The notes under the pieces are model-generated. The model was given only the letters and a program-made list of their open reading frames with translations. It made no database searches and had not been told where the DNA came from. From Pseudomonas viridiflava (GTDB taxonomy: Bacteria; Pseudomonadota; Gammaproteobacteria; Pseudomonadales; Pseudomonadaceae): 64,000 nt of DNA. This document shows positions 43,408 to 57,415 of this stretch, one piece after another (position 1 is the first letter of the stretch; every line of letters starts with the position of its first letter). Location: the NCBI RefSeq assembly GCF_900582625.1, contig NZ_UTIQ01000084.1:496001-560000 (forward strand), in the 5' to 3' direction. The position numbers and the translations under genes were made by a program.

Positions 43408-45300
43408 GTGGATTTCCCTTCCCGTTTTGATGTCATCGTTATCGGCGGCGGCCATGCCGGCACTGAAGCAGCGCTTGCTGCTGCACGGATGGGCGTCAAA
43501 ACCTTGCTGCTCAGCCACAACGTCGACACGCTCGGACACATGAGCTGCAACCCGGCGATTGGTGGCATCGGCAAGAGCCATCTGGTGAAGGAAATCGACG
43601 CACTGGGCGGCGCCATGGCAGAAGCCACCGACAAAGGCGGCATTCAGTTCCGAGTACTCAACAGCCGCAAAGGCCCAGCGGTACGCGCCACCCGGGCCCA
43701 GGCCGACCGCATGCTGTACAAAGCAGCGATTCGTGAAACCCTGGAAAACCAGCCCAACCTGTGGATATTCCAACAGTCGTGTGACGACCTGATCGTCGAG
43801 CAAGACCAAGTTCGCGGCGTTGTAACGCAAATGGGCCTGCGCTTCTTCGCTGAATCAGTGGTGCTGACCACGGGCACCTTTCTCGGCGGACTTATCCACA
43901 TCGGCTTGCAGAACCACTCCGGTGGCCGCGCAGGCGACCCGCCTTCAATCGCGCTGGCCCAACGTTTACGCGAACACCCGTTGCGGGTCGGTCGCCTGAA
44001 AACCGGCACGCCGCCACGCATTGATGGCCGCTCCGTCGACTTCTCGGTGATGACCGAACAGCCAGGCGACACGCCCATTCCGGTGATGTCCTTCCTCGGC
44101 AACAAGCAACAGCACCCACGCCAGGTGAGTTGCTGGATTACTCACACCAACGCCCGCACCCACGAAATCATCGCCGCGAACCTCAACCGGTCGCCGATGT
44201 ACTCGGGTGTGATCGAAGGCATCGGTCCACGCTACTGCCCGTCGATTGAAGACAAGATTCACCGCTTTGCCGACAAGGACAGCCACCAGGTGTTTATCGA
44301 GCCTGAAGGCTTGAACACCCACGAGTTGTATCCGAACGGCATTTCGACCTCCCTGCCGTTTGACGTGCAGCTGGAGCTGGTGCGTTCGATCCGCGGCATG
44401 GAAAACGCCCATATTGTTCGCCCGGGTTACGCCATTGAGTACGACTACTTCGATCCGCGTGATCTGAAATACAGCCTCGAAACCAAAGTGATTGCCGGGC
44501 TGTTCTTTGCCGGCCAGATCAACGGCACCACCGGTTACGAAGAAGCCGGCGCCCAGGGCCTGTTGGCCGGCGCCAACGCTGCATTGCGTGCGCAGGGCAA
44601 AGACAGTTGGTGCCCACGCCGCGATGAAGCCTACATCGGCGTGTTGGTCGACGACCTGATCACCCTTGGCACCCAAGAGCCGTACCGCATGTTCACCTCC
44701 CGTGCCGAGTACCGCCTGATCTTGCGCGAAGACAACGCCGACCTCCGCCTCACCGAAAAAGGCCGTGAGCTGGGCCTGGTCGACGACCGTCGCTGGGCGG
44801 CGTTCTGCGCCAAGCGCGAAGGCATTGAGCGCGAGGAGCAACGGCTGAAGAGCACGTGGGTGCGCCCGAACACGCCGCAGGGCGAAGCGATTGCCGCGCG
44901 CTTCGGTACGCCGCTGACCCACGAATACAACCTGATGAGCCTGCTCACCCGTCCTGAAGTGGACTACGCCGGCTTAATCGAGGTAACCGGCCCCGGCCAC
45001 GACGATCCGCAGGTTGCTGAGCAGGTGGAAATCAAAACCAAGTACGCGGGCTACATCGACCGTCAGCAAGACGAAATTGCCCGCCTGCGTGCCAGCGAAA
45101 ACACCAAGCTTCCAGCGGATATCGACTACACCGCCATTGCCGGTCTTTCCAAAGAAATTCAGAGCAAGCTCAGCCAAGGTCGCCCGGAAACGCTGGGCCA
45201 GGCCTCGCGAATTCCAGGCGTAACGCCGGCGGCGATTTCCCTGTTGATGATCAACTTGAAAAAGCGCAGTGCCGGTCGTGAGCTGGAGCAAAGCGCCTGA
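43408..45300 (+). CDS. mnmG: tRNA uridine-5-carboxymethylaminomethyl modification enzyme MnmG
   Basis: This FAD-binding partner of MnmE is 630 residues. The dinucleotide fold is [21 protein letters not shown] at the N-terminus. Family blocks [37 protein letters not shown] and [20 protein letters not shown] are all present, as is the C-terminal GIPGVT-like [13 protein letters not shown]. Tandem GTG codons lie at 43405 and 43408; the second is better spaced (6 bases) from GAGG and gives [11 protein letters not shown]. Overlaps rsmG by one base (TGATG). Confidence 0.98.
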   Translation: MDFPSRFDVIVIGGGHAGTEAALAAARMGVKTLLLSHNVDTLGHMSCNPAIGGIGKSHLVKEIDALGGAMAEATDKGGIQFRVLNSRKGPAVRATRAQADRMLYKAAIRETLENQPNLWIFQQSCDDLIVEQDQVRGVVTQMGLRFFAESVVLTTGTFLGGLIHIGLQNHSGGRAGDPPSIALAQRLREHPLRVGRLKTGTPPRIDGRSVDFSVMTEQPGDTPIPVMSFLGNKQQHPRQVSCWITHTNARTHEIIAANLNRSPMYSGVIEGIGPRYCPSIEDKIHRFADKDSHQVFIEPEGLNTHELYPNGISTSLPFDVQLELVRSIRGMENAHIVRPGYAIEYDYFDPRDLKYSLETKVIAGLFFAGQINGTTGYEEAGAQGLLAGANAALRAQGKDSWCPRRDEAYIGVLVDDLITLGTQEPYRMFTSRAEYRLILREDNADLRLTEKGRELGLVDDRRWAAFCAKREGIEREEQRLKSTWVRPNTPQGEAIAARFGTPLTHEYNLMSLLTRPEVDYAGLIEVTGPGHDDPQVAEQVEIKTKYAGYIDRQQDEIARLRASENTKLPADIDYTAIAGLSKEIQSKLSQGRPETLGQASRIPGVTPAAISLLMINLKKRSAGRELEQSA

Positions 45301-45947
45301 TGTCATCGGTTACTGCGCAACATGCTGAAGAATTGTCCCGTGGCGCCGCCGAGCTGGGCGTTGCACTGACCGAACAGCAACACGCCCTTCTTTTGGGCTA
45401 TCTCGCTTTGCTGATCAAGTGGAACAAGGCTTACAACCTGACCGCCGTGCGCGACCCAAACGAAATGGTTTCCCGCCACCTGCTCGACAGCCTGAGCGTG
45501 GTGCCTTTTGTCGCAGAAGGCGGAACCTCGTGGCTGGACGTCGGCAGCGGCGGTGGAATGCCGGGCATTCCGTTGGCAATCATGTTCCCAGACCGCCAAT
45601 TCACACTGTTGGACTCCAACGGCAAGAAAACGCGGTTTCTCACGCAGGTGAAGCTCGAGCTCAAACTGTCGAACCTGGAAGTTATCCACAGCCGGGTCGA
45701 GGCGTTCACCCCAGCCCAGGCATTTTCCGGAATCTGCTCACGCGCATTCAGTTCGCTGCAGGATTTTTCCGAGTGGACTCGGCATCTAGGCGACACCGAA
45801 ACGCGCTGGTTGGCCATGAAAGGCGTGCACCCCGACGACGAGCTGCAAGCGCTGCCCGCCGACTTTAAATTGGCTGCAACGCACGTGCTCAAGGTTCCCG
45901 GTTGCCAAGGTCAACGGCATCTGTTGATACTGCGCCGCATCATATGA
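45300..45947 (+). CDS. rsmG: 16S rRNA m7G527 methyltransferase
   Basis: This SAM-dependent enzyme methylates G527 of 16S rRNA; its loss causes low-level streptomycin resistance. The 215 residues show [27 protein letters not shown] and the SAM-binding [16 protein letters not shown], then [14 protein letters not shown]. The gene is co-translated with mnmG. An exact DnaA box (45682-45690) lies within codons for Val-Ile-His-Ser. Confidence 0.97.
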   Translation: MSSVTAQHAEELSRGAAELGVALTEQQHALLLGYLALLIKWNKAYNLTAVRDPNEMVSRHLLDSLSVVPFVAEGGTSWLDVGSGGGMPGIPLAIMFPDRQFTLLDSNGKKTRFLTQVKLELKLSNLEVIHSRVEAFTPAQAFSGICSRAFSSLQDFSEWTRHLGDTETRWLAMKGVHPDDELQALPADFKLAATHVLKVPGCQGQRHLLILRRII

Positions 45948-45965
45948 TCGGGACCGACGCTGACC

Positions 45966-46754
45966 ATGGCTAAAGTAATCGCCATCGCCAACCAGAAAGG
46001 CGGTGTGGCCAAAACCACCACGTGCATCAACCTCGCTGCATCGCTGGTGGCGACCAAGCGCCGTGTGTTGCTCATCGACCTGGATCCACAGGGCAATGCC
46101 ACCACCGGCAGCGGTGTGGATAAGTTGGCTCTGGAGCACTCGGTGTATGACGTGCTCATTGGCGAATGCGACCTGGCGCAAGCCATGCAGTTTTCCGAGC
46201 ACGGTGGTTATCAGCTGCTTCCGGCGAACCGCGACCTGACCGCCGCCGAGGTGGCGTTGCTGCATATGCCGGCCAAGGAACACCGTCTACGCGAAGCGCT
46301 GGCACCGATCCGCGAAAATTACGATTACATCCTCATCGACTGCCCGCCTTCACTGTCCATGCTGACGGTCAACGCCTTGGTAGCCGCCGACGGCGTGATT
46401 ATTCCGATGCAGTGCGAGTACTACGCGCTCGAAGGGCTGACTGATTTGGTCAACTCGATCCAGCGCATCGGCAAGCTGCTTAACCCTTCGCTGAAAATCG
46501 AGGGTCTGCTGCGCACCATGTACGACCCGCGCATCAGCCTCACCAACGATGTGTCGGCCCAGCTAAAAGCGCATTTCGGCGACCAGCTCTACGACACCGT
46601 TATTCCCCGCAACGTGCGCCTGGCCGAGGCGCCGAGTTTTGGCATGCCAGCCTTGGCATACGACAAGCAATCCCGTGGCGCCCTCGCCTACTTGGCACTG
46701 GCCGGTGAATTGTCCCGGCGTCAGCGCAGCGCCACCCGAACCGCAAAAGCATAA
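45966..46754 (+). CDS. parA: Chromosome partitioning ATPase ParA (Soj)
   Basis: This 262-residue deviant-Walker ATPase moves ParB-parS complexes along the nucleoid. It begins MAKVIAIANQKGGVAKTTT. The P-loop signature Lys11 and catalytic Lys16 are kept, but residue 15, usually Gly in KGGVGKTT, is Ala. Later blocks are standard: LLIDLDPQGNATTGSG, ILIDCPPSLSMLTVNALVA and MQCEYYALEGL. It lies 18 bases after rsmG and 9 before parB. An exact DnaA box at 46115-46123 is inside the gene. Confidence 0.96.
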   Translation: MAKVIAIANQKGGVAKTTTCINLAASLVATKRRVLLIDLDPQGNATTGSGVDKLALEHSVYDVLIGECDLAQAMQFSEHGGYQLLPANRDLTAAEVALLHMPAKEHRLREALAPIRENYDYILIDCPPSLSMLTVNALVAADGVIIPMQCEYYALEGLTDLVNSIQRIGKLLNPSLKIEGLLRTMYDPRISLTNDVSAQLKAHFGDQLYDTVIPRNVRLAEAPSFGMPALAYDKQSRGALAYLALAGELSRRQRSATRTAKA

Positions 46755-46763
46755 GGATTATCC

Positions 46764-47636
46764 ATGGCCAGCAAAAAACGAGGTCTCGGACGCGGACTGG
46801 ACGCCCTGCTGGGTGGTACCAGCGTTAATGCTTTGCAGGAAGAAGCCGCGCACGTCGACACCCGTGAGCTGCAATACGTGCCACTGGATCTGATTCAGCG
46901 CGGCAAATACCAACCGCGCCGTGACATGGACGCAACTGCCCTCGAAGAGCTGGCGCAGTCCATCCGCGCCCAGGGCGTGATGCAACCGATTGTGGTGCGC
47001 CCAATCGGTAATGGCCGGTTTGAAATAATCGCCGGTGAACGCCGTTGGCGTGCCAGCCAGCAAGCCGGACTGGACAAGATTCCGGCCATGGTTCGCGAAG
47101 TGCCGGATGAAGCGGCCATTGCCATGGCACTGATCGAAAACATCCAGCGCGAAGACCTCAACCCGATTGAAGAAGCCGTAGCCTTGCAGCGGTTGCAGCA
47201 AGAATTCCAACTGACCCAACAGCAAGTCGCTGAAGCGGTCGGCAAATCGCGCGTCACCATCACCAATTTGCTGCGTCTGATCTCCCTTCCCGAGGAAATC
47301 AAAACGCTGCTTTCCCACGGTGATCTGGAAATGGGCCACGCCCGCGCGCTGCTCGGTTTACCGGCAGAACAGCAGGTCGAAGGGGCGCGACACGTTGTCG
47401 CACGAGCGCTAACCGTGCGCCAAACTGAGGCACTGGTTCGTCAGTGGATGAGCACAAAAGAGAAACCGACTACAGCTCCTAAAGCCGATCCTGACATCAG
47501 TCGGCTTGAACAGCGCCTCGCAGAGCGGCTGGGCTCGCCGGTACAGATCAAGCATGGACAGAAGGGTAAGGGTCAGTTGGTCATCCGCTACAACTCGTTA
47601 GACGAGTTACAAGGCGTCTTGGCCCACATCAAGTGA
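46764..47636 (+). CDS. parB: Chromosome partitioning protein ParB (Spo0J)
   Basis: This 290-residue CTP-dependent clamp binds parS and spreads on DNA. It starts with the ParA-stimulating KKRGLGRGLDALLG. The CTP-binding boxes are GERRWRAS (91-98) and ENIQREDLNPIEEA (125-138). The helix-turn-helix LTQQQVAEAVGKSRVTITNLLRL contacts parS, and the C-terminal dimer domain includes LAERLGSPVQIKH. Its target sites are the two palindromes in recF, 11-12 kb to the left across oriC. Confidence 0.97.
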   Translation: MASKKRGLGRGLDALLGGTSVNALQEEAAHVDTRELQYVPLDLIQRGKYQPRRDMDATALEELAQSIRAQGVMQPIVVRPIGNGRFEIIAGERRWRASQQAGLDKIPAMVREVPDEAAIAMALIENIQREDLNPIEEAVALQRLQQEFQLTQQQVAEAVGKSRVTITNLLRLISLPEEIKTLLSHGDLEMGHARALLGLPAEQQVEGARHVVARALTVRQTEALVRQWMSTKEKPTTAPKADPDISRLEQRLAERLGSPVQIKHGQKGKGQLVIRYNSLDELQGVLAHIK

Positions 47637-47693
47637 AGCCTTTCCCGACATAATTAGTCATGTAGCGTGTAGTCGGAAATCACTACCGGGCAG

Positions 47694-47722
47694 TTGAATA
47701 GGGGGGGAACGCCCCCTATACT
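47694..47722 (+). promoter_or_regulatory. ATP synthase operon promoter (sigma-70 type)
   Basis: TTGAAT (47694-47699) and TATACT (47717-47722) are spaced by exactly 17 bases, 85 bases before atpI. The spacer is an inverted repeat, GGGGGGG-AAC-GCCCCC, an unusual GC-rich palindrome between the hexamers. Confidence 0.75.
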
Positions 47723-47806
47723 CTGCGCGCATTTTGTCGGCACAAACTATGCCAAGTCGTTGATTTACAGCGACAGACACCAGAGGCCGAAAGCCGGAGA
47801 CAGTTG

Positions 47807-49097
<1,291 letters not shown>

Positions 49098-49191
49098 TAG
49101 CGCGCAAGCGCTGGCAGTGAGCGGCCTCTGCCTGGGGCCGCAGCCCGCAAGGGCGAGCAAGTTTGCTTTACCGCTTTACCTTAAAAACTAA

Positions 49192-49477
<286 letters not shown>

Positions 49478-49479
<2 letters not shown>

Positions 49480-49499
49480 TCACTCATTTTTGAGTGATT
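49478..49499 (+). other. Intercistronic hairpin at the atpE stop
   Basis: AATCACTCA, loop TTTT, TGAGTGATT is a perfect 9-bp stem whose base includes the last two bases of the atpE stop codon. It is AT-rich with no T run, so mRNA processing or stability is likelier than termination. Confidence 0.7.
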
Positions 49500-49533
49500 G
49501 GTTTGACGGACAACGAACGAGCGAGGTGTTGGC

Positions 49534-50004
49534 GTGAACATTAATGCAACCCTGATTGGCCAGTCCGTTGCCTTCTTCATCTTTGTGCTCTTCTGCATGA
49601 AGTACGTGTGGCCTCCGGTCATCGCGGCTTTGCAAGAGCGTCAAAAGAAGATTGCTGATGGATTGGACGCTGCAAGCCGTGCGGCTCGCGATTTGGAGCT
49701 CGCCCACGAGAAAGTGGGTCAGCAACTGCGCGAAGCCAAAACTCAGGCAGCTGAAATCATTGAGCAAGCCAAAAAGCGCGCTACCCAGATCGTCGACGAA
49801 GCTCGCGATCAGGCCCGTGTCGAAGGTGAGCGCCTGAAGGCTCAGGCTCAGGCCGAGATCGAACAGGAACTGAACAGCGTCAAAGACGCCCTGCGTGCCC
49901 AACTGGGTGGCTTGGCGATCAGCGGTGCTGAGAAGATCCTGGGCGCCACTATCGACCAAAACGCGCATGCGGAGCTGGTTTCCAAACTGGCAGCCGAAAT
50001 TTAA
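49534..50004 (+). CDS. atpF: ATP synthase F0 subunit b
   Basis: This 156-residue peripheral stalk subunit has one N-terminal membrane segment ([20 protein letters not shown]) and then a long charged coiled coil, for example [20 protein letters not shown]. It starts with GTG at 49534 behind GAGCGAGG, giving [10 protein letters not shown]. Length and layout are standard. Confidence 0.96.
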   Translation: MNINATLIGQSVAFFIFVLFCMKYVWPPVIAALQERQKKIADGLDAASRAARDLELAHEKVGQQLREAKTQAAEIIEQAKKRATQIVDEARDQARVEGERLKAQAQAEIEQELNSVKDALRAQLGGLAISGAEKILGATIDQNAHAELVSKLAAEI

Positions 50005-50018
50005 GCGAGGGCGCGATC

Positions 50019-50555
50019 ATGGCAGAACTGACCACGTTGGCCCGACCTTACGCCAAGGCAGCTTTTGAGTACGCTCAGGCCCACCAGCAACTGGCCAATT
50101 GGTCAGCCATGCTCGGCCTGGCTGCGGAGGTGTCGCAAGACGCCACCGTACAGCGCGTGCTCACGGCCCCGCGTTTGACGAGTACAGACAAGGCCACCGC
50201 CTTCATTGAGGTGTGTGGTGACAAGTTCGATGCCAAGGTACAGAACTTCATCCAGGTATTAGCCGAGAACAATCGTCTCGCGCTGCTGCCGCAAATCGCC
50301 GAATTGTTCGAGCTGTTGAAAGCCGAGCAGGAAAAATCGGTCGATGTGGATGTAGTCAGTGCTTTTGCATTGAACGACGAACAGCAAGACAAACTCGCCA
50401 AGGTTCTCAGTGCACGGCTCGGCCGGGAAGTGCGCCTGCACGCTGCGGAGGATGCCAGCCTTATTGGTGGCGTCGTAATCCGCGCCGGCGACCTGGTTAT
50501 CGATGGCTCAGTTCGCGGCAAAATCGCGAAACTAGCCGAAGCATTGAAACTTTGA
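50019..50555 (+). CDS. atpH: ATP synthase F1 subunit delta
   Basis: This 178-residue subunit joins F1 to the b stalk. [13 protein letters not shown] is the OSCP/delta N-terminal signature. The C-terminal block [31 protein letters not shown] is the conserved family end. It lies 14 bases after atpF and 21 before atpA. Confidence 0.96.
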   Translation: MAELTTLARPYAKAAFEYAQAHQQLANWSAMLGLAAEVSQDATVQRVLTAPRLTSTDKATAFIEVCGDKFDAKVQNFIQVLAENNRLALLPQIAELFELLKAEQEKSVDVDVVSAFALNDEQQDKLAKVLSARLGREVRLHAAEDASLIGGVVIRAGDLVIDGSVRGKIAKLAEALKL

Positions 50556-50576
50556 GTTTGAAGGGGCAGCAGAGCA

Positions 50577-52121
50577 ATGCAGCAACTCAATCCTTCCGAA
50601 ATTAGTGAAATCATCAAGGGTCGCATCGACAAGCTCGATGTGGCCTCCCAAGCCCGCAACGAAGGCACCATCGTCAGCGTTTCCGACGGTATCGTGCGTA
50701 TTCACGGTCTCGCCGACGCTATGTACGGTGAAATGATCGAGTTCCCGGGCGGCGTCTATGGCATGGCCATGAACCTTGAGCGCGACTCCGTCGGCGCCGT
50801 GGTTCTGGGTCAATACCAGTCGCTGGCTGAAGGCATGAGCGCCAAGTGCACCGGCCGCATCCTCGAAGTTCCGGTTGGTCCGGAACTGCTGGGTCGCGTA
50901 GTCGATGCTCTGGGTAACCCTGTCGACGGTAAAGGCCCGCTGAACAACGTCGCTACCGACGCGGTTGAAAAGGTTGCACCGGGCGTGATCTGGCGTAAAT
51001 CGGTCGACCAGCCAGTGCAAACTGGCTACAAGGCCGTCGATGCCATGATCCCGGTTGGTCGCGGTCAGCGTGAGCTGATCATCGGTGACCGTCAGATCGG
51101 TAAAACCGCTCTGGCCATCGACGCCATCATCAACCAGAAAAACAGCGGCATCCGTTGCGTATACGTAGCGATCGGTCAGAAGCAATCGACCATCGCCAAC
51201 GTGGTTCGCAAACTGGAAGAAAACGGCGCGTTGGCTAACACCATCATCGTCGCGGCCAGTGCTTCCGAATCCGCTGCGCTGCAATTCATTGCACCGTACG
51301 CCGGCTGCACCATGGGCGAATACTTCCGTGACCGCGGTGAAGACGCGCTGATCGTTTATGACGATCTGTCCAAGCAGGCTGTGGCGTATCGCCAAATCTC
51401 CCTGCTGCTGCGCCGTCCGCCAGGCCGCGAAGCCTACCCAGGTGACGTGTTCTATCTCCACAGCCGTCTGCTGGAGCGCGCATCCCGCGTATCCGAAGAG
51501 TACGTAGAGAAGTTCACCAACGGCGCCGTAACGGGCAAAACCGGTTCCCTGACTGCTCTGCCGATTATCGAAACCCAAGCTGGCGACGTTTCCGCGTTCG
51601 TTCCGACCAACGTGATTTCCATCACCGACGGTCAGATCTTCCTGGAATCGGCAATGTTCAACTCCGGCATCCGCCCGGCAGTGAACGCCGGTGTATCGGT
51701 ATCGCGTGTTGGTGGTGCTGCTCAGACCAAGATCATCAAGAAGCTCTCCGGTGGTATCCGTACCGCTCTGGCTCAGTACCGTGAATTGGCGGCTTTCGCC
51801 CAGTTCGCGTCTGACCTGGACGAAGCCACCCGTAAGCAGCTTGAGCATGGTCAGCGTGTTACCGAGCTGATGAAGCAGAAGCAATACGCGCCGATGTCCA
51901 CCGCCGACATGGCGTTGTCCCTGTATGCCGCCGAGCGTGGCTACCTGGTCGACGTCGAGATCGCGAAAATCGGCAGCTTTGAACAGGCTCTGATTGCTTA
52001 CTTCAACCGCGACTTGGCCGATCTGATGGCCAAGATCAACGTGAAGGGTGACTTCAACGACGAAATCGACGCAGGCATGAAAGCCGGTATCGAGAAGTTC
52101 AAAGCCACCCAAACCTGGTAA
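50577..52121 (+). CDS. atpA: ATP synthase F1 subunit alpha
   Basis: This non-catalytic nucleotide-binding subunit is 514 residues. It begins [17 protein letters not shown]. Walker A is [53 protein letters not shown] covers the family signature and arginine finger region. The C-terminal helical domain is complete. Confidence 0.98.
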   Translation: MQQLNPSEISEIIKGRIDKLDVASQARNEGTIVSVSDGIVRIHGLADAMYGEMIEFPGGVYGMAMNLERDSVGAVVLGQYQSLAEGMSAKCTGRILEVPVGPELLGRVVDALGNPVDGKGPLNNVATDAVEKVAPGVIWRKSVDQPVQTGYKAVDAMIPVGRGQRELIIGDRQIGKTALAIDAIINQKNSGIRCVYVAIGQKQSTIANVVRKLEENGALANTIIVAASASESAALQFIAPYAGCTMGEYFRDRGEDALIVYDDLSKQAVAYRQISLLLRRPPGREAYPGDVFYLHSRLLERASRVSEEYVEKFTNGAVTGKTGSLTALPIIETQAGDVSAFVPTNVISITDGQIFLESAMFNSGIRPAVNAGVSVSRVGGAAQTKIIKKLSGGIRTALAQYRELAAFAQFASDLDEATRKQLEHGQRVTELMKQKQYAPMSTADMALSLYAAERGYLVDVEIAKIGSFEQALIAYFNRDLADLMAKINVKGDFNDEIDAGMKAGIEKFKATQTW

Positions 52122-52182
52122 GTGCGATGGGGGCTGCGGCCCCCATCCTGCTAGCCGATAGGTGTACCTATATAGGTGTTGC

Positions 52183-53043
52183 ATGGCAGGCGCAAAAGAG
52201 ATTCGCAGCAAGATTGCGAGCATCAAAAGCACGCAAAAGATCACCAGCGCCATGGAAAAGGTCGCTGTCAGCAAGATGCGCAAAGCACAAATGCGCATGG
52301 CTGCCAGCCGTCCTTACGCGGAGCGTATCCGCCAGGTGATTGGTCATCTGGCCAACGCTAACCCGGAATACCGCCACCCGTTCATGATCAACCGCGAAGT
52401 TAAGCGCGTCGGTTATGTGGTAGTGAGCAGTGACCGTGGTCTGTGCGGTGGCTTGAATACCAACCTGTTCAAGGCCTTGGTCAAGGACATGGCGGTAAAC
52501 CGCGAGAACGGCGTAGAGATCGATATCTGCGTAGTAGGCAGCAAGGGTGCGGCGTTCTTCCGCAACTTCGGCGGTAACGTCGTCGCTGCAATCAGCCACC
52601 TGGGCGAAGAGCCGTCGATCAATGATCTGATCGGCAGCGTCAAGGTGATGCTGGATGCCTACCTGGATGGCCGTATTGATCGCCTGTCCGTGGTTTCCAA
52701 CAAGTTCGTCAACACGATGACGCAGAAGCCGACAGTGGAGCAGTTGATTCCGCTGGAAGCCGATCCGGATCAAGATCTCAAGCATCACTGGGATTACCTC
52801 TACGAACCCGACGCCAAAGAGCTGCTTGACGGCCTGATGGTGCGCTACGTGGAGTCGCAGGTTTACCAGGCGGTGGTCGAGAACAACGCTGCTGAACAAG
52901 CAGCCCGGATGATCGCGATGAAGAATGCGACTGACAACGCCGGTGATCTGATCAGCGATTTGCAGCTGATCTACAACAAGGCACGTCAGGCGGCGATCAC
53001 CCAAGAGATCTCGGAAATCGTTGGCGGCGCTGCCGCGGTTTGA
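52183..53043 (+). CDS. atpG: ATP synthase F1 subunit gamma
   Basis: The central rotor shaft is 286 residues. N- and C-terminal helices form the coiled coil: [22 protein letters not shown] at the start and the family signature [31 protein letters not shown] near the end. ATG at 52183 (MAGAKEIR) was chosen over an upstream in-frame start; the 61 bases after atpA are otherwise empty. Confidence 0.97.
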   Translation: MAGAKEIRSKIASIKSTQKITSAMEKVAVSKMRKAQMRMAASRPYAERIRQVIGHLANANPEYRHPFMINREVKRVGYVVVSSDRGLCGGLNTNLFKALVKDMAVNRENGVEIDICVVGSKGAAFFRNFGGNVVAAISHLGEEPSINDLIGSVKVMLDAYLDGRIDRLSVVSNKFVNTMTQKPTVEQLIPLEADPDQDLKHHWDYLYEPDAKELLDGLMVRYVESQVYQAVVENNAAEQAARMIAMKNATDNAGDLISDLQLIYNKARQAAITQEISEIVGGAAAV

Positions 53044-54450
<1,407 letters not shown>

Positions 54451-54454
54451 TCCC

Positions 54455-54474
54455 AGCGCCCGGAAACGGGCGCT
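54455..54474 (+). other. Intercistronic hairpin between atpD and atpC
   Basis: AGCGCCCG, loop GAAA, CGGGCGCT is a perfect 8-bp GC stem closed by a GNRA tetraloop, beginning 4 bases after the atpD stop. There is no T run, so a role in mRNA stability or partial termination is more likely than full termination. Confidence 0.7.
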
Positions 54475-54494
54475 AATCAGGTTGAGGCAAGCAA

Positions 54495-54920
54495 ATGGCT
54501 ATGACAGTCCATTGCGATATCGTCAGCGCAGAAGGCGAAATCTTCTCCGGTCTGGTGGAGATGGTGGTTGCGAGCGGTCTCTTGGGTGATCTTGGTATCG
54601 CCATGGGTCACGCCCCGCTGATCACTGCTTTGAAGCCGGGCCCGATTCGCCTGATCAAGCAAGGCGGCGACACCGAGGTGTTCTACATCTCCGGTGGTTT
54701 CCTGGAAGTGCAACCGAACATGGTTAAGGTTTTGGCCGACACCGTGCAACGTGCAGACGACCTGGATGAAGCTTCCGCTCAAGAGGCCGTTAAGGCCGCT
54801 GAGAAAGCGTTGCATGAGAAAGGCGCGGAGTTCGACTACGGTTCCGCCGCTGCCCGTCTGGCCGAGGCTGCAGCCCAGCTGCGCACCGTTCAGCAAATTC
54901 GCAAGAAGTTCGGCGGCTAA
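54495..54920 (+). CDS. atpC: ATP synthase F1 subunit epsilon
   Basis: The 141-residue regulatory rotor subunit has an N-terminal beta-sandwich ([39 protein letters not shown]) and a C-terminal two-helix domain ([19 protein letters not shown]) that can inhibit ATP hydrolysis. It is the last gene of the operon; a terminator follows. Confidence 0.96.
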   Translation: MAMTVHCDIVSAEGEIFSGLVEMVVASGLLGDLGIAMGHAPLITALKPGPIRLIKQGGDTEVFYISGGFLEVQPNMVKVLADTVQRADDLDEASAQEAVKAAEKALHEKGAEFDYGSAAARLAEAAAQLRTVQQIRKKFGG

Positions 54921-54947
54921 CCCCGCAGCGCTTCATCGCGATCGAGT

Positions 54948-54975
54948 AAAAGGGTAGCCTTGGCTACCCTTTTTC
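54948..54975 (+). terminator. Rho-independent terminator of the ATP synthase operon
   Basis: AAAGGGTAGCC and GGCTACCC form the stem, followed by a T run, 28 bases after the atpC stop. Confidence 0.92.
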
Positions 54976-55098
54976 TTTTTCTGAAATTGGCTTTTTCGCC
55001 CCACCGGGCACGCTCATCGCTACTGATAGTTCTTGCGCACTTCTCGCTGAACGCCCCGTTCGCCGAACCCATTTTCAACCTGCTCAGGACCCCGCCCC

Positions 55099-56457
55099 AT
55101 GTCACTCGATATCGTCATCCTCGCCGCCGGCCAAGGCACCCGCATGCGTTCGGCGTTGCCGAAAGTGCTGCACCCCATCGCCGGTAAATCCATGCTCGGA
55201 CACGTTATCGACACCGCCCGCCAGCTGCAGCCCAGCAGCCTGCAAGTGGTGATTGGCCATGGCGCCGACAAGGTTCGCGAGCAGCTGGCCGCCGCCGACC
55301 TCTCCTTCGTGCTGCAAGCCGAACAACTGGGCACCGGTCATGCCGTGGCCCAGGCGCTGCCCAAACTCAGCGCTGAAAAGGTGCTGATTCTTTACGGCGA
55401 CGTACCGTTGATTGAAGAGCAGACCTTGCAGCGCCTGTTGGCCCTGGTTACTGACCAGCAGCTGGGTTTGCTCACCGTCGAACTCGCCGATCCCACCGGC
55501 TACGGCCGTATCGTGCGCAACGCGCAGGGCAGCGTGCAGGCCATCGTCGAACACAAAGACGCCAACGACGCCCAACGCGCCATCCGCGAAGGCAACACCG
55601 GCATTCTCGCCGTGCCCGGCAAGCGTCTGGCCGGGTGGCTGGGTCGACTGTCCAACAGCAACGCCCAAGGCGAGTACTACCTCACCGACGTCATTGCCAT
55701 GGCCGTCGCCGATGGGCTGGTGGTTGCCACCGAGCAAGCCAACGACGAAATGGAAGTACTCGGCGCCAACGATCGCATCCAGCTGGCTCAACTGGAGCGC
55801 CACTATCAATACCGTGCCGCCCGCCGCCTGATGGCCCAAGGCGTGACGCTAATCGACCCGGCTCGTTTCGATGTTCGCGGCGAAGTCACCGTCGGCCGCG
55901 ACGTGCTCATCGACATCAACGTGATCCTCGAAGGCCGCGTCGTCATTGAAGACAACGTGCAGATCGGCCCCAACTGCGTGATCAAAAACACCACGCTGCG
56001 CAACGGCGCCATCGTCAAAGCCAACAGCCACCTGGAAGGTGCCGAGATGGGCGAAGGCGCCGACTGCGGCCCGTTTGCCCGCTTGCGTCCCGGCTCGGTT
56101 CTAGGCGCCAAGGCCCATGTGGGTAACTTCGTCGAGCTTAAGAACGCGGTGTTGGGCGAAGGCGCCAAAGCCGGCCACCTGAGTTACCTGGGCGACGCTG
56201 AAATTGGCGCCCGCACCAACATCGGCGCCGGCACCATCACCTGCAACTACGACGGCGCCAACAAGCACCGCACCGTGTTGGGCGCCGACGTGTTCATTGG
56301 CTCCAACAGCGCACTGGTAGCGCCGGTCACCCTCGGCGACGGCGCCACCACAGGCGCCGGCTCCGTGATCACCGCCGACATTCCTGCCGAAACCCTCGGC
56401 GTTGGCCGTGCCAAACAGCGCAACATCGAAGGATGGAAGCGTCCCGTCAAGAAGTAG
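55099..56457 (+). CDS. glmU: Bifunctional GlmU: N-acetylglucosamine-1-phosphate uridyltransferase / glucosamine-1-phosphate acetyltransferase
   Basis: This enzyme makes UDP-N-acetylglucosamine for peptidoglycan and lipopolysaccharide in two steps. It is 452 residues. The N-terminal pyrophosphorylase domain (about 1-228) has [18 protein letters not shown] and YGDVPLI. The C-terminal left-handed beta-helix carries hexapeptide repeats ([14 protein letters not shown] onward) and the acetyltransferase active-site region [22 protein letters not shown]. It belongs with glmR and glmS downstream but is separated by a REP. Confidence 0.97.
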   Translation: MSLDIVILAAGQGTRMRSALPKVLHPIAGKSMLGHVIDTARQLQPSSLQVVIGHGADKVREQLAAADLSFVLQAEQLGTGHAVAQALPKLSAEKVLILYGDVPLIEEQTLQRLLALVTDQQLGLLTVELADPTGYGRIVRNAQGSVQAIVEHKDANDAQRAIREGNTGILAVPGKRLAGWLGRLSNSNAQGEYYLTDVIAMAVADGLVVATEQANDEMEVLGANDRIQLAQLERHYQYRAARRLMAQGVTLIDPARFDVRGEVTVGRDVLIDINVILEGRVVIEDNVQIGPNCVIKNTTLRNGAIVKANSHLEGAEMGEGADCGPFARLRPGSVLGAKAHVGNFVELKNAVLGEGAKAGHLSYLGDAEIGARTNIGAGTITCNYDGANKHRTVLGADVFIGSNSALVAPVTLGDGATTGAGSVITADIPAETLGVGRAKQRNIEGWKRPVKK

Positions 56458-56474
56458 GAGCTTGAGGTAGGCGC

Positions 56475-56553
56475 GTAGGAGCGAGCTTGCTCGCGAAGCT
56501 TTTGATTTAGCCGTTCGTGGCAGAAATCGGTTCGCGAGCAAGCTCGCTCCTAC
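56475..56553. repeat. REP-type inverted repeat (GTAGGAGCGAGCTTGCTCGCG class)
   Basis: GTAGGAGCGAGCTTGCTCGC at the left and GCGAGCAAGCTCGCTCCTAC at the right are reverse complements about 35 bases apart. Each arm is itself palindromic at GCGAGCTTGCTCGC. It is a second variant of the GTAGGAGC REP family, 18 bases after the glmU stop. Confidence 0.92.
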
Positions 56554-56634
56554 AAAACCGAAACTTCACGCTTGACGCAAAACCTTCGTTTTGTTTTGAT
56601 TCGCGCACTTATCTTTCGAATCGAAACTTAACGC

Positions 56635-57405
56635 ATGTCAAAACGCAACACACCGCAACGTCGCCACACCATCCTCGCCCTGCTTTCCGAGCACGGCGAG
56701 GTGAGTGTCGATGAGCTGTCCAAAGCGTTCAGCACGTCCGAAGTCACCATTCGCAAAGACCTCGCCGCTCTTGAAAGCAACGGTTTGCTGCTGCGCCGCT
56801 ACGGTGGTGCGATTCCCATGCCGCAGGAATTAATTGCCGACAGCGGGCAGCCCGTTTCCCAGTACAAACACGCCATCGCCCGCGCTGGCGTCGCCTGTAT
56901 CAAAGAACACGCGCGCATCATCATCGACAGCGGCACCACCACTGCCGCCATGATTCCCCAGCTCGGTCACAAGCCCGGTCTGGTGGTCATGACCAATTCC
57001 CTGAACGTCGCCCGCGCCCTTAGCGAGCTTGAGCACGAACCCGTGCTGCTGATGACCGGCGGCACCTGGGACCCGCACTCCGAATCGTTCCAGGGCCAGG
57101 TCGCCGAACAGGTGCTGCGCTCCTACGATTTCGACCAATTGTTTATCGGCGCCGACGGTATCGACCTCGCGCGCGGCACCACCACGTTCAACGAATTGCT
57201 GGGTCTGAGCCGCGTCATGGCTGAGGTGGCCCGTGAGGTCATCGTTATGGTCGAGTCCGACAAAATCGGCCGCAAGATTCCCAACCTGGAACTGCCCTGG
57301 AGCAGCGTCCAAACCCTCATCACCGATGACCGTCTCGACCTTGAGACGCGCGCATCCATCACCGCGCGTGGGGTCAATGTGATCTGCGCGGCGTTACAAG
57401 CTTAA
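56635..57405 (+). CDS. glmR: DeoR-family regulator of glucosamine-6-phosphate synthesis
   Basis: This 256-residue DeoR/GlpR regulator has an N-terminal winged helix ([51 protein letters not shown]) and a DeoR sugar-phosphate sensor domain ([31 protein letters not shown]). It sits 10 bases before glmS. In P. aeruginosa the gene at this place (GlmR) represses glmS in response to amino-sugar supply, so the same role is inferred here. Confidence 0.9.
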   Translation: MSKRNTPQRRHTILALLSEHGEVSVDELSKAFSTSEVTIRKDLAALESNGLLLRRYGGAIPMPQELIADSGQPVSQYKHAIARAGVACIKEHARIIIDSGTTTAAMIPQLGHKPGLVVMTNSLNVARALSELEHEPVLLMTGGTWDPHSESFQGQVAEQVLRSYDFDQLFIGADGIDLARGTTTFNELLGLSRVMAEVAREVIVMVESDKIGRKIPNLELPWSSVQTLITDDRLDLETRASITARGVNVICAALQA

Positions 57406-57415
57406 GGAGAAATGT

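Noticed and set aside
50532..52298. 588-residue open frame antisense to atpA
   Set aside because: It is the mirror of a highly conserved, high-GC gene. It has no recognisable motif or ribosome-binding sequence, and its composition (many His, Val, Asp) is typical of antisense shadows.
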